From assembly GCA_036824045.1 (NCBI GenBank), contig DAITAZ010000054.1, positions 1-21,752 on the forward strand: a DNA stretch of 21,752 nucleotides. Reading direction: 5' to 3'. Shown one piece after another: positions 13,903 through 21,682 of the stretch. The position numbers were made by a program, and so were the translations under genes. The notes under the pieces were generated by a model, which searched no databases, was not told the DNA's origin, and was given only the letters and a program-made list of their open reading frames with translations. The number at the start of each line of letters is the position of its first letter. Position 1 is the stretch's first letter. The stretch is from DAITAZ01 sp036824045. Its GTDB lineage: Bacteria > Pseudomonadota > Gammaproteobacteria > Burkholderiales > Rhodocyclaceae.

Positions 13903-14499
13903 TCAGGGGTGATCGGTGGGGGGGAACAGGGCGTCGGTGAAGGCCAGGGCCTGGTCCAGGGGCGCGCTGTCCCGGCGCAGCTTGCCCAGCAGGCTGGCGC
14001 CCAGCCACATCTGGTAGAGCATCTGGGCGGTGCCGTGGGCCGAGGTCTGGGGGGGCAGGGAGCCGTCGGCCACGCCGGCCGCGATCAAGGCGGCAATCCG
14101 TGCCACCACCTGCTCGGTGCCGTCGCGCAGGGTGATGCGCATGGCCTCGGAGAGGTCCGCCACCTCGGCGCTCAGCTTCACCACCAGACACTTCTGCTCG
14201 CTGCAGGCGGCCGCGCACTGGGAGCCGCGCCAGTGCTGCCAGTAGCGCATGAGCCGCGCCCGGCCGCTGCCGGGGCTGGCCAGCAGGGCGTCGATCTCGC
14301 CCAGGTAGCGGGCGAAGTAGTCCGCCAGCAGGGCTTGGCCAAACTGTTCCTTGGATTCGAAGTAGTGATAGAACGAGCCCTTGGGTACGCCCGCGGCGGT
14401 GAGCAGTTCCATCAGCCCGACGCTGGAAAAGCCCTTGCCGGCAATGATGCGGCTGCCGGTGTCGAGTATGTGCTGGCGGGTGTCCTGGCGCGGGTTCAT
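13903..14499 (-). CDS. nemR: TetR-family regulator, NemR-like
   Basis: The 198-residue protein has an N-terminal TetR helix-turn-helix (about 10-55: GKGFSSVGLMELLTAAGV then KGSFYHYFESKEQF). The C-terminal domain contains CLVVKLSAEVADLSE (104-118), close to NemR, whose conserved cysteine senses electrophiles and hypochlorite. C104 likely corresponds to that cysteine; C95 and C99 are also near. It probably represses itself and the downstream OYE and dehydrogenase genes. Two matching operator copies, one before its own gene and one before the OYE gene, support this. Divergent control of the aldehyde dehydrogenase is possible. Confidence 0.9.
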   Translation of the reverse strand: MNPRQDTRQHILDTGSRIIAGKGFSSVGLMELLTAAGVPKGSFYHYFESKEQFGQALLADYFARYLGEIDALLASPGSGRARLMRYWQHWRGSQCAAACSEQKCLVVKLSAEVADLSEAMRITLRDGTEQVVARIAALIAAGVADGSLPPQTSAHGTAQMLYQMWLGASLLGKLRRDSAPLDQALAFTDALFPPTDHP

Positions 14500-14520
14500 G
14501 GCGAGCAGTGTGGCAGCAAT

Positions 14521-14535
14521 TAGACCGGTCGTCTA
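14521..14535. promoter_or_regulatory. NemR-type operator in the regulator/aldehyde dehydrogenase divergent region
   Basis: TAGACCGGTCGTCTA is an inverted repeat with perfect 5-bp arms, TAGAC-N5-GTCTA. It lies 22 nt upstream of the regulator start and 135 nt before the divergent aldehyde dehydrogenase start. As at the second copy, a TCTAAT hexamer overlaps it on the minus strand. The two copies share 14 of 15 bases. Confidence 0.87.
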
Positions 14536-14669
14536 GTTCTGCGCTATGCTTGATCCGAATGCTGCCGCGGCCTGCCATCGGGCCTGACCCCGGGCGCGCC
14601 GCGCAGCCCCCGCCACGCACAGGCCGCACCGGGCGGTGCCGCCGTCCCACGGAGCAAGCCCCTTACACC

Positions 14670-16100
14670 ATGTACGCATTCGATCACCACTACGTTAACG
14701 GCGCCTGGGTGGCGCCCGCCGCAGCCACGCGCATTCCGGTCATCAACGCCGCCACCGAGGCGGAGATGGGCCATGTGCCTGCCGGTGGGGTGGCGGATGC
14801 AGCTGCCGCGGTGGCCGCAGCCCGCGCCGCTTTCGCCGACTGGAGCCAGACCTCCCCGGAGGCGCGGGCCGACTGGCTCGTCCGCATCCAGGCAGGGCTG
14901 GCCGCGCGCAAGGAGGAACTGGCCCGGCTCATTGCCTGCGAGGTGGGCATGCCCCTCAAGCTTTCCGCCGCCATCCAGGTGGGCGGGCCCATCGCCACCT
15001 TTGGCAACTTTGCCCGGATCGCCCGCGCCTTCGAGTGGGAGGCGCCCATCGGCAACTCCCGCGTGCTGCGCGAGGCCGCGGGCGTGGTGGCGGCCATCAC
15101 GCCCTGGAATTACCCGCTGCACCAGATCGCCACCAAGGTGGCGGCGGCCCTGGCCGCCGGCTGCACGGTGGTGCTCAAGCCTTCGGAAGTGGCGCCCCTC
15201 AACGCTTTTGTGCTGGCCCAGGTGGCGCATGAGGTGGGCCTGCCCGCCGGCGTCTTCAACCTGGTCTCCGGCACCGGGCCGGCGGCCGGGCAGCCGCTGG
15301 TGGAGCATCCGGACGTGGATATGGTGTCCTTTACCGGTTCCACCCAGGCCGGGCGGCTGATCGGCGCCCTGGCGGCGCAGACGGTCAAGAGAGTGTCGCT
15401 GGAACTGGGTGGCAAGTCCGCCTCGGTGCTGTTGCCGGACGCGGACCTGCCCCTGGCGGTCAAGAGCACGGTCAACGCCTGCTTCCTCAACAGCGGCCAG
15501 ACCTGCTCCGCGCTCACCCGCCTGCTGGTGCCCGGGCAACACTACGAAGAAGCTGCCCGGCTGGCGGTGGAGGCGGCGGGAGCGTTCACCGTGGGCGACC
15601 CCCTGGGCGGGCAGGCCCGGCTGGGACCACTCGTCTCCGCCGCCCAGCGGGAGCGGGTGCGTGCCCATATCCGCCGCGCGGTGGAGGAGGGCGCCGAACT
15701 GCTCATCGGTGGCGCCGAACCCCCCGAGGGCCTGCCCACCGGCTATTACGTGCGGCCCACGGTGTTCGGCCGGGTGCGGCCGGAAAGTGCCCTGGCGCAG
15801 GAAGAGGTGTTCGGCCCGGTGCTGGCCATCATCCCCTACCGGGATGAAGCCGACGCCCTGGCCATTGCCAACGGCACCCAGTATGGGCTGGCCGGCGCCG
15901 TGTGGTCGGCGGACACCGACCGCGCCGTGGCCTTTGCCCGGCGCATGCGCACCGGTCAGGTGGACATCAACGGCGGCCCCTTCAACATGCTGGCCCCCTT
16001 CGGCGGTTACAAGCAGTCGGGCATCGGCCGCGAACTGGGCCGCTACGGCCTGGAGGAATTCCTCGAATGCAAGTCCCTCCAGTTCAAACCCCAGCCCTGA
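14670..16100 (+). CDS. NAD(P)-dependent aldehyde dehydrogenase
   Basis: The 476-residue protein belongs to the ALDH superfamily, oxidising an aldehyde to its carboxylic acid. Catalytic and structural residues are in place: N147 in PWNYP, K170 in LKPSE, FTGST at 221-225, E245 in LELGGKS, C279 in NSGQTCS, and EEVFGPV plus GGYKQSGIGRELG near the C-terminus. The start ATG has GGAG 15 nt upstream, a rather long spacing. It diverges from the NemR-like gene, with an operator in the 170-nt region between. Substrate cannot be told from sequence; context suggests reactive aldehydes. Confidence 0.92.
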   Translation: MYAFDHHYVNGAWVAPAAATRIPVINAATEAEMGHVPAGGVADAAAAVAAARAAFADWSQTSPEARADWLVRIQAGLAARKEELARLIACEVGMPLKLSAAIQVGGPIATFGNFARIARAFEWEAPIGNSRVLREAAGVVAAITPWNYPLHQIATKVAAALAAGCTVVLKPSEVAPLNAFVLAQVAHEVGLPAGVFNLVSGTGPAAGQPLVEHPDVDMVSFTGSTQAGRLIGALAAQTVKRVSLELGGKSASVLLPDADLPLAVKSTVNACFLNSGQTCSALTRLLVPGQHYEEAARLAVEAAGAFTVGDPLGGQARLGPLVSAAQRERVRAHIRRAVEEGAELLIGGAEPPEGLPTGYYVRPTVFGRVRPESALAQEEVFGPVLAIIPYRDEADALAIANGTQYGLAGAVWSADTDRAVAFARRMRTGQVDINGGPFNMLAPFGGYKQSGIGRELGRYGLEEFLECKSLQFKPQP

Positions 16101-16516
16101 CGGCGCTGGAGGCCCTGCCCCTGCGGCTGACCCCGGGGCAGGATCTGCGCCCCGCGCTGGAAGCCTGGTTTCAGGCCCGTCAGGCCGCCGAGGGGCCGGG
16201 CGCGGCCTGGGTCATGGCGGCCGTGGGCAGCCTGGACACCGCCCGCCTGCGCCTGGCCAATGCCGAAGCGGCCCTCACCGTGCCCGGGCCGCTGGAGCTG
16301 GTGGCGCTCTCCGGCACCCTCTCGGCCGATGGGGCCCATCTTCATGCCGCCGTGGCGGACGCCCAGGGGCGCGTCACCGGTGGCCATCTGCAAGCGGGCA
16401 GTCCGGTCCGGACCACTCTGGAACTGGTGCTGGGCTGGACCCGCGCCTTCCGCTTCAGCCGCCGCTTCGACCCCGCCACCGGCTATCCCGAGCTCGTGAT
16501 TACCCCCGGCCCCTGA
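16067..16516 (+). CDS. PPC/DUF296 domain protein
   Basis: The 149-residue protein matches the PPC (DUF296) domain of plants and prokaryotes: LRLTPGQDLRPALEAW at about residue 19, WVMAAVGSLDTARLRLAN near 47, LELVALSGTLS, AHLHAAVADAQGRVTGGHL and a C-terminal LELVLG strand. The bacterial role is poorly defined. The start ATG overlaps the aldehyde dehydrogenase end by 34 nt in another frame; GGAGG at 16052-16056 inside that gene serves as ribosome site. Overlap implies co-translation with the dehydrogenase. Confidence 0.85.
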   Translation: MQVPPVQTPALTALEALPLRLTPGQDLRPALEAWFQARQAAEGPGAAWVMAAVGSLDTARLRLANAEAALTVPGPLELVALSGTLSADGAHLHAAVADAQGRVTGGHLQAGSPVRTTLELVLGWTRAFRFSRRFDPATGYPELVITPGP

Positions 16517-16610
16517 TCCGGCTCAAGCCCTCCCCGCGCCGGCCGTAAACCCCGTTTGAACGATCTGGCGCGGGCCGCCCATCCCGGGCGGTCACGGGGA
16601 GGTGGCATCC

Positions 16611-17444
16611 ATGAGCGATACAGCGGCGGGCGGCGCGTCTCGCCCCACCCAGGGGACCTTGCTGCTGGTGGACGACGAGGAGAACATCCTGTCCTCGCTG
16701 CGCCGCCTGTTGCGGGGCGACGGCTACCAGATCGTCACCGCCACCAGCGGCGCCCAGGGGCTGGAGATTCTGGCCTCCCGGCCGGTGGACGTGGTGCTCT
16801 CCGACCAGCGCATGCCCGGCATGATGGGGGTGGAATTCCTCCGCCGCGCCAAGGGGCTCTACCCGGACACCGTGCGCATGGTGCTCTCCGGCTACACCGA
16901 GCTGCAGTCCGTCACCGACGCCATCAACGAAGGCGCCATCTACAAGTTCCTCACCAAGCCGTGGGACGACGCCATGCTCCGGGCCAACATCGACGAAGCC
17001 TTCCGGCGCAAGGGGCTGGTGGACGAAAACCGCCGGCTCGCCCAGGAACTGAAGGCCGCCAACGACGCACTCGCCCGGGTGAACCAGCGGCTGCAATGGG
17101 TGCTGGAGCAGCAGGCCCACCGCATCGACGTGGGCGAGCACACCCTGAGCCTGGCCCAGGAGGCCATGGACCGCCTGCCCCTGCCGGTGCTGGGGGTGGA
17201 CCCGGAGGGCATGATTGCCTTTGCCAATCGGGCGGCGGAGCGCTTTTTCGCCACCGAATCCACCCTGGTGGGCGTGCCGGCCGACGACTATCTGCCCCCG
17301 CCGCTGCTGGACCGGGTGCTGGGCGCCCCCCCCGCAGGCCCCCTGCCGGCGGTGCGCGGTCGCCAGGTGGAGCTGGGCACCCTGGGGCCGCCCCGGGCGC
17401 CCCGGGGGTATCTCATCACCCTCTTGCCCGGAGCCGCGCCGTGA
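16611..17444 (+). CDS. Response regulator with receiver, coiled-coil and PAS-like domain
   Basis: The 277-residue protein has an intact receiver domain (about 15-130: D21, D22, phospho-acceptor D65, S93, K117 in LTKPW). A helical, probably coiled-coil segment (about 135-180) and a PAS-like domain (about 183-275: AMDRLPLPVLGVDPEGMIAFANRAAERFFA region) follow. There is no DNA-binding, GGDEF, EAL or HD-GYP output. The receiver is a close relative of that of the HD-GYP regulator at the end of this operon. ATG at 16611 has GGGAGG 8 nt ahead; a GTG at 16602 lies inside that site and is rejected. First gene of a five-gene operon. Confidence 0.9.
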   Translation: MSDTAAGGASRPTQGTLLLVDDEENILSSLRRLLRGDGYQIVTATSGAQGLEILASRPVDVVLSDQRMPGMMGVEFLRRAKGLYPDTVRMVLSGYTELQSVTDAINEGAIYKFLTKPWDDAMLRANIDEAFRRKGLVDENRRLAQELKAANDALARVNQRLQWVLEQQAHRIDVGEHTLSLAQEAMDRLPLPVLGVDPEGMIAFANRAAERFFATESTLVGVPADDYLPPPLLDRVLGAPPAGPLPAVRGRQVELGTLGPPRAPRGYLITLLPGAAP

Positions 17445-17617
17445 GCCGGCCCCCCGTGCCCGACCGCGCCGATCCGCGCGCCGCCCTGCCCCCCTCCGTC
17501 GCCCGGCTGGAGTACCTTTTCCGCCACGTCCGCGAGGACCCGGGCGCCCAGTTTCTTTACCGCGTGTTGCTGGCCCACCGGCTCGCGGACATCCCCCTTG
17601 GGCAGGCCGAAACATGA
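17441..17617 (+). CDS. Small protein, 58 residues, in the signalling operon
   Basis: A GTG start at 17441 overlaps the TGA of the response regulator (GTGA) and its stop overlaps the HDOD start (ATGA). The product has a Pro/Arg-rich head and a helical part (SVARLEYLFRHVREDPG, FLYRVLLAHRLAD). Without it there would be a 169-nt gap in an otherwise tightly packed operon. No family is recognised. A role as adaptor or partner of the neighbouring proteins is speculation. Confidence 0.65.
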   Translation: MSRPPVPDRADPRAALPPSVARLEYLFRHVREDPGAQFLYRVLLAHRLADIPLGQAET

Positions 17618-18498
17618 ACCTCGCCATGCCCCCGAACCCGCCCCCTGCCGCCGCAGGCGGCCAACCGATGCCCGAGCGGATGCGCGCGCGGGTTGCCCGT
17701 GCCCGGGCCCTGCCACCGCTGCCTTCGGTGGCGCTGGAGCTGTTGCAGGTGCTGGGCGATGAAGGCTGCGACGTCAACCGCCTGTCCCAGATCATCGGCC
17801 AGGACCAGGCCATCACCGCCCGCGTGCTGCAGGTGGCCAACTCGCCTTTCTATGGCATGCGCGCCCGCATCGCCAGCATCCAGGACGCGGTGGTGGTGCT
17901 TGGCCTGGGCACCGTGCGTGCGCTGGTGACGGCCGCCACCTTGCGCCGGGCGCTGCCCGAGGCGGCGGTGTCCGGCTTCTGCCCCCGGCAGTTCTGGCAG
18001 CACGCGCTGGGCTGCGGGGTCTGCGCCCGCATGCTGGCCCAGGAACTGCGGCAGAACGCCGAGGTGTTGTTCACTGCCGGGCTGCTCCACGACATCGGCC
18101 GCCTCGCCCTGGTGGTGGTGGACCCGGAGGCCATGGCGCAGGTGTGCGCCGCCAGTGGCACCGCACCTCATTGCGTGGTGGAGCGGTCGGTGCTGGGTTT
18201 CGACCATGCCGAGTTTGGCGCCGCGCTCGCGGCCCACTGGAACTTCCCGCCCGTGGTGGTGGCCGGCATTGCCCGCCACCACAGCCCGGACGGGGAGGGG
18301 GGCTCGGTGCTGGCCGATGTGCTGCACGTAGCGGATGCCCTGTCCCACGCCCTGGATTTCGGCAGCGGGCCGGACGGGCAGGTGCCGCCGGTTTCCACCG
18401 CCGCGCTGGCCCGCCTGGGCCTGACCGAAGCCGCCCTGGCCCCCTTGCTGGCCCGGGCGGAAGCGCATTACGAGGGGCTGCAGCCCCTGGTTGATTGA
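17614..18498 (+). CDS. HDOD domain protein
   Basis: This 294-residue protein consists of a short Pro-rich N-terminus and one HDOD domain (about 28-235): LPPLPSVALELLQVL at 33-47, ITARVLQVANSPFYG at 67-81, a VVVLGLGTVRALV stretch near 93-105, LLHDIGRLAL at 157-166 and ARHHSPD near 226. HDOD proteins are HD-superfamily relatives found with c-di-GMP and two-component systems. H159-D160 are retained here. It starts by ATGA overlap with the small upstream gene, and the kinase gene follows after 22 nt. Confidence 0.92.
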   Translation: MNLAMPPNPPPAAAGGQPMPERMRARVARARALPPLPSVALELLQVLGDEGCDVNRLSQIIGQDQAITARVLQVANSPFYGMRARIASIQDAVVVLGLGTVRALVTAATLRRALPEAAVSGFCPRQFWQHALGCGVCARMLAQELRQNAEVLFTAGLLHDIGRLALVVVDPEAMAQVCAASGTAPHCVVERSVLGFDHAEFGAALAAHWNFPPVVVAGIARHHSPDGEGGSVLADVLHVADALSHALDFGSGPDGQVPPVSTAALARLGLTEAALAPLLARAEAHYEGLQPLVD

Positions 18499-18520
18499 GC
18501 CCCAGACCCACGGAGGTGCC

Positions 18521-20347
18521 ATGACCGACGATGCTCCCGCAATCGCCATCCATCCCAGCATCCAGGCCCTGGCCGACGCCCTTTCGGCAGGGCTGCTCAT
18601 GCACCGGGGCGGGCGGGTGTTGTTCTCCAATCGGGCGGCGCAGGAGCTGACCGGCTATAGCCGCGATGCGCTGGCACAGATGGAGTTCTGGCAGCTTTTC
18701 GAGCCCCGCCAGCAGCGGGAGATCCGCGAGCGTGGCCTGGCCCGGCTGCAGGGCGAAGCCGAGCCCGCCTGCTACGAGGCCCGTCTGGTGCGGCGCGATG
18801 GCGAGGTGCGCTGGGTGGAGCTCACCGCCTCGGTGAGCCGCATCGCCGGCGTGCCCACCGCCCTGGGCAGCATCATCGACGTGAGCGAGCGCAAGCAAGC
18901 CGAGGCCGCCTGGTTCCGCATGCAGAGCTTCACCGCCCAGATCATCGAGGGCGATCCGGTGCCCACGCTGGTCATCGACGCCGCACACCGCGTGACCCAC
19001 TGGAACCACGCCTGCGCCGAAGTCACCGGCGTCTCCGCGGCCAGCATGGTGGGCAGCAGCGAGCAGTGGCAGGCCTTCTACCCCGCCCGGCGGCCCATTC
19101 TGGCGGACCTCATCGTTTCCGGCGAAGCGGATGCCCTGATGCGCCACTACGGCAACAAGAAACTGCGCCGCTCGCCAGTGGTGCCCGATGCCTACGAGGC
19201 GGAGGACTTCTTCCCCCACTTCGGTGACAAGGGGCGCTGGCTCTACTTCACCGCCGCCCCCATTCGCGATGCCGACGGCCGCATCATCGGCGCCATCGAA
19301 AGCCTGCAGGATATTTCCGAACGCAAGGAGGCCGAGGCCCAGTTGCGGCTGATGCAGGGCGAACTCGAAGCCCTGGTGGAAAAGCGCACCAGCCAGCTCA
19401 AGGCCGCCAAAGACGCCCTGGAGCAGGACATCCACCGCCGCGAAGAGGCGGAAGAGGAACTGCTGCGCCGCTACGCCGAACTCACCGGCCTCAACATCCG
19501 CCTGCAGGAAACCCAGCAGCAACTGGTGCAATCGGAAAAGCTCGCCTCCATCGGCCAGCTGGCCGCTGGCGTCGCCCACGAAATCAACAACCCCATCGGC
19601 TACGTCAATTCCAACCTGCGCACCCTGGGCGGCTACGTGCAGCAGCTCATGTCCGTGCTCGCCGCCTACCGCGCCCAGGAAGCCAGCCTCCCCGAAGCCG
19701 CCCGCGCCGCGGTGGAAACCGCCAAGCAGGCGGCGGACTTCGAATACCTCTGCCAGGACATCCAGGACCTGCTGGCCGAATCCAGCGAAGGCACCGAGCG
19801 GGTGCGCAAGATCGTCCAGGATCTGCGCGACTTCTCCCGCGTGGACACCACCCAGGAGTGGCAGCGGGTGGACCTCCACCACGGGATCGACAGCACCCTC
19901 AACATCGCCCGCAACGAGATCAAGTACCGGGCCGACGTGGTCAAGGACTACGGCCCGCTACCCATGGTCGAGTGCCTGCAGAGCCAGATCAACCAGGTGC
20001 TGATGAACCTCTTCGTGAACGCCGCCCAGGCCATCCCCGAGGGGCGGCGCGGCACCATCACCGTCCGCACCCGGGCCGAGGGCGATCAGGTCTCCATCAC
20101 CGTCGAAGACGACGGCCAAGGCATCCCCCAGGAGAACCTGGACCGCATCTTCGAGCCCTTCTTCACCACCAAGCCCGTGGGGCGAGGCACCGGGCTCGGG
20201 CTTTCGCTCTCCTACGGCATCGTGCAGCGGCACCGGGGCCGCATCGACGTCTGCAGCACCCTCGGCGTGGGCACGGCCTTTCGCATCCTGCTGCCCGTCA
20301 GCCAAAGCGAAGCCGCCACCCTGGCCGAACCGGCGGTCTGCCCATGA
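18521..20347 (+). CDS. PAS-PAS hybrid-less histidine kinase
   Basis: The 608-residue kinase has two PAS domains (about 12-125 and 135-268, each ending in an SERK-type junction: DVSERKQAEA and DISERKEAEA). A long coiled coil (about 270-340), the H-box with H353 (GVAHEINNP) and a catalytic ATPase domain (N-box N496/N500, DDGQGIP at 530-536, GTGLGLSLS at 556-564) follow. It has no membrane segment, so it is a cytoplasmic sensor. A roughly 70-residue stretch lies between the H-box and the DFSR segment, longer than in typical HisKA. GGAGGTGCC precedes the ATG. Its stop overlaps the start of the HD-GYP regulator, its likely phosphotransfer partner along with the first regulator. Confidence 0.94.
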   Translation: MTDDAPAIAIHPSIQALADALSAGLLMHRGGRVLFSNRAAQELTGYSRDALAQMEFWQLFEPRQQREIRERGLARLQGEAEPACYEARLVRRDGEVRWVELTASVSRIAGVPTALGSIIDVSERKQAEAAWFRMQSFTAQIIEGDPVPTLVIDAAHRVTHWNHACAEVTGVSAASMVGSSEQWQAFYPARRPILADLIVSGEADALMRHYGNKKLRRSPVVPDAYEAEDFFPHFGDKGRWLYFTAAPIRDADGRIIGAIESLQDISERKEAEAQLRLMQGELEALVEKRTSQLKAAKDALEQDIHRREEAEEELLRRYAELTGLNIRLQETQQQLVQSEKLASIGQLAAGVAHEINNPIGYVNSNLRTLGGYVQQLMSVLAAYRAQEASLPEAARAAVETAKQAADFEYLCQDIQDLLAESSEGTERVRKIVQDLRDFSRVDTTQEWQRVDLHHGIDSTLNIARNEIKYRADVVKDYGPLPMVECLQSQINQVLMNLFVNAAQAIPEGRRGTITVRTRAEGDQVSITVEDDGQGIPQENLDRIFEPFFTTKPVGRGTGLGLSLSYGIVQRHRGRIDVCSTLGVGTAFRILLPVSQSEAATLAEPAVCP

Positions 20348-21660
20348 ACGCGCCCCTCACCGCCCCCCCGCAGCCCGCCGAGGCCAGTGCCACCGGCTTC
20401 ACCCTGCTCTGCGTGGATGACGAAGCCAATATTCTCTCCGCCCTGCGCCGGCTCTTCCGTCCCCAGGGCTACCGGGTGCTGACCGCCGGCAGCGGCGCCG
20501 AAGGGCTCGAAATCCTGGCCCGGGAGGCCGTCGATCTGGTCATCTCCGACATGCGCATGCCCGAGATGGACGGCGCCCGCTTTCTCGCCCAGGCCCGCGC
20601 CCACCACCCGGACACCGTGCGCATCCTGCTCACCGGCTACGCGGACATGGAATCCACCGTCGCCGCCATCAACGATGGGCAGATCACCCGCTACATCACC
20701 AAGCCCTGGAACGACGCCGAAGTGCTGCTCACCGTGCGCGAGGGGCTGGAGCGCCGTCACCTGGAGCGGGAAAAGGCCCGCCTCGAAGCCCTGACCCGCC
20801 ATCAGAACGACACGCTCAAAGCCCTCAACGCCGGCCTCGAAGCCAAGGTGGAAGCCCGCACCGAAGCCCTGCGCAACACCCACGAAAAGCTCAAGCAGAA
20901 CTTCGTCACCTCCGTGCGCGTGTTCTCCCACCTCATCGAGCTGCGCGGTGGCGTGCTCGCCGGCCACTCCCGCCGGGTGGCGGACCTGGCGCGCAAGATC
21001 GCCCTGCGCCTCGGGCTCGGCCCCGCCGAAGCCCAGGACGTCATGCTCGCCGGCCTGCTCCACGACATCGGCAAAATCGGCGTGCCCGACCACCTGCTCA
21101 TCAAGCCCGTCCCCCAGATGAGCGGCGAAGAACTCGGCGTGCTGCGCAAGCACGTCGTCACCGGCCAAGCCGCCCTCATGGGCCTGGACAACCTGCGCCA
21201 GGTGGCCGAAATGATCCGCGCCCACCACGAACAATGGGACGGCCAAGGCTACCCGGACCGCCGCGCCGGCCAGGACATCCCCCTGGGCGCCCGCATCCTC
21301 GCCGTACCCAACGACTACGACGGCCTCCAGATCGGCACCCTCTCTGCCCGCCGCCTGCGCCCCGAAGAAGCCGCCGACCTCATCCGCCGCAGCCGCGGCA
21401 AGCGCTACGACCCCCAGATCGTGGACGCCTTCCTCGACGTCCTCGCCGGGCTCGAAGGCACCACCGGCGAACGCGTGCTCGCCCCCGACCAACTCGAACC
21501 CGGGATGATCCTCTCCCGCGACCTCCTCAGCGCCGACGGCGTCCTCCTGCTCGCCGCCGACTTCGTTCTCGAACCCTCCGTCATCGACCACATCCGCTCC
21601 TTCGCCGCCGAAGACCGCATGGCCATGCGCGTCTTCGTGCGGGCGGACAAGGAATATTGA
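20344..21660 (+). CDS. HD-GYP response regulator (putative c-di-GMP phosphodiesterase)
   Basis: The 438-residue protein has a receiver domain (D25, D26, phospho-acceptor D69, T97, K120 in ITKPW), a coiled linker (about 138-185) and an HD-GYP domain (about 190-345). H208, H240-D241 (LLHDIGKIGVPDH), H269/H270-region KHV, HH294-295 and G302-Y-P304 are present, so c-di-GMP hydrolysis is expected. A C-terminal extension (about 350-438) follows, as in RpfG-like regulators with extra domains. The motif near 320-326 reads VPNDYD where VADVYDA is usual. ATGA overlap with the kinase gene shows coupling. Confidence 0.94.
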   Translation: MNAPLTAPPQPAEASATGFTLLCVDDEANILSALRRLFRPQGYRVLTAGSGAEGLEILAREAVDLVISDMRMPEMDGARFLAQARAHHPDTVRILLTGYADMESTVAAINDGQITRYITKPWNDAEVLLTVREGLERRHLEREKARLEALTRHQNDTLKALNAGLEAKVEARTEALRNTHEKLKQNFVTSVRVFSHLIELRGGVLAGHSRRVADLARKIALRLGLGPAEAQDVMLAGLLHDIGKIGVPDHLLIKPVPQMSGEELGVLRKHVVTGQAALMGLDNLRQVAEMIRAHHEQWDGQGYPDRRAGQDIPLGARILAVPNDYDGLQIGTLSARRLRPEEAADLIRRSRGKRYDPQIVDAFLDVLAGLEGTTGERVLAPDQLEPGMILSRDLLSADGVLLLAADFVLEPSVIDHIRSFAAEDRMAMRVFVRADKEY

Positions 21661-21682
21661 AAGCCACCCCGGGGCATCCACG

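Noticed and set aside
16602..16610. GTG at 16602 as start of the first response regulator
   Set aside because: It falls within the GGGAGGTGG ribosome site that is well spaced for the ATG at 16611.
18071..19882. 603-codon minus-strand frame within the HDOD and kinase genes
   Set aside because: It is antisense to two genes with intact motifs, and its own translation is His/Gly/Ala-rich without any domain.
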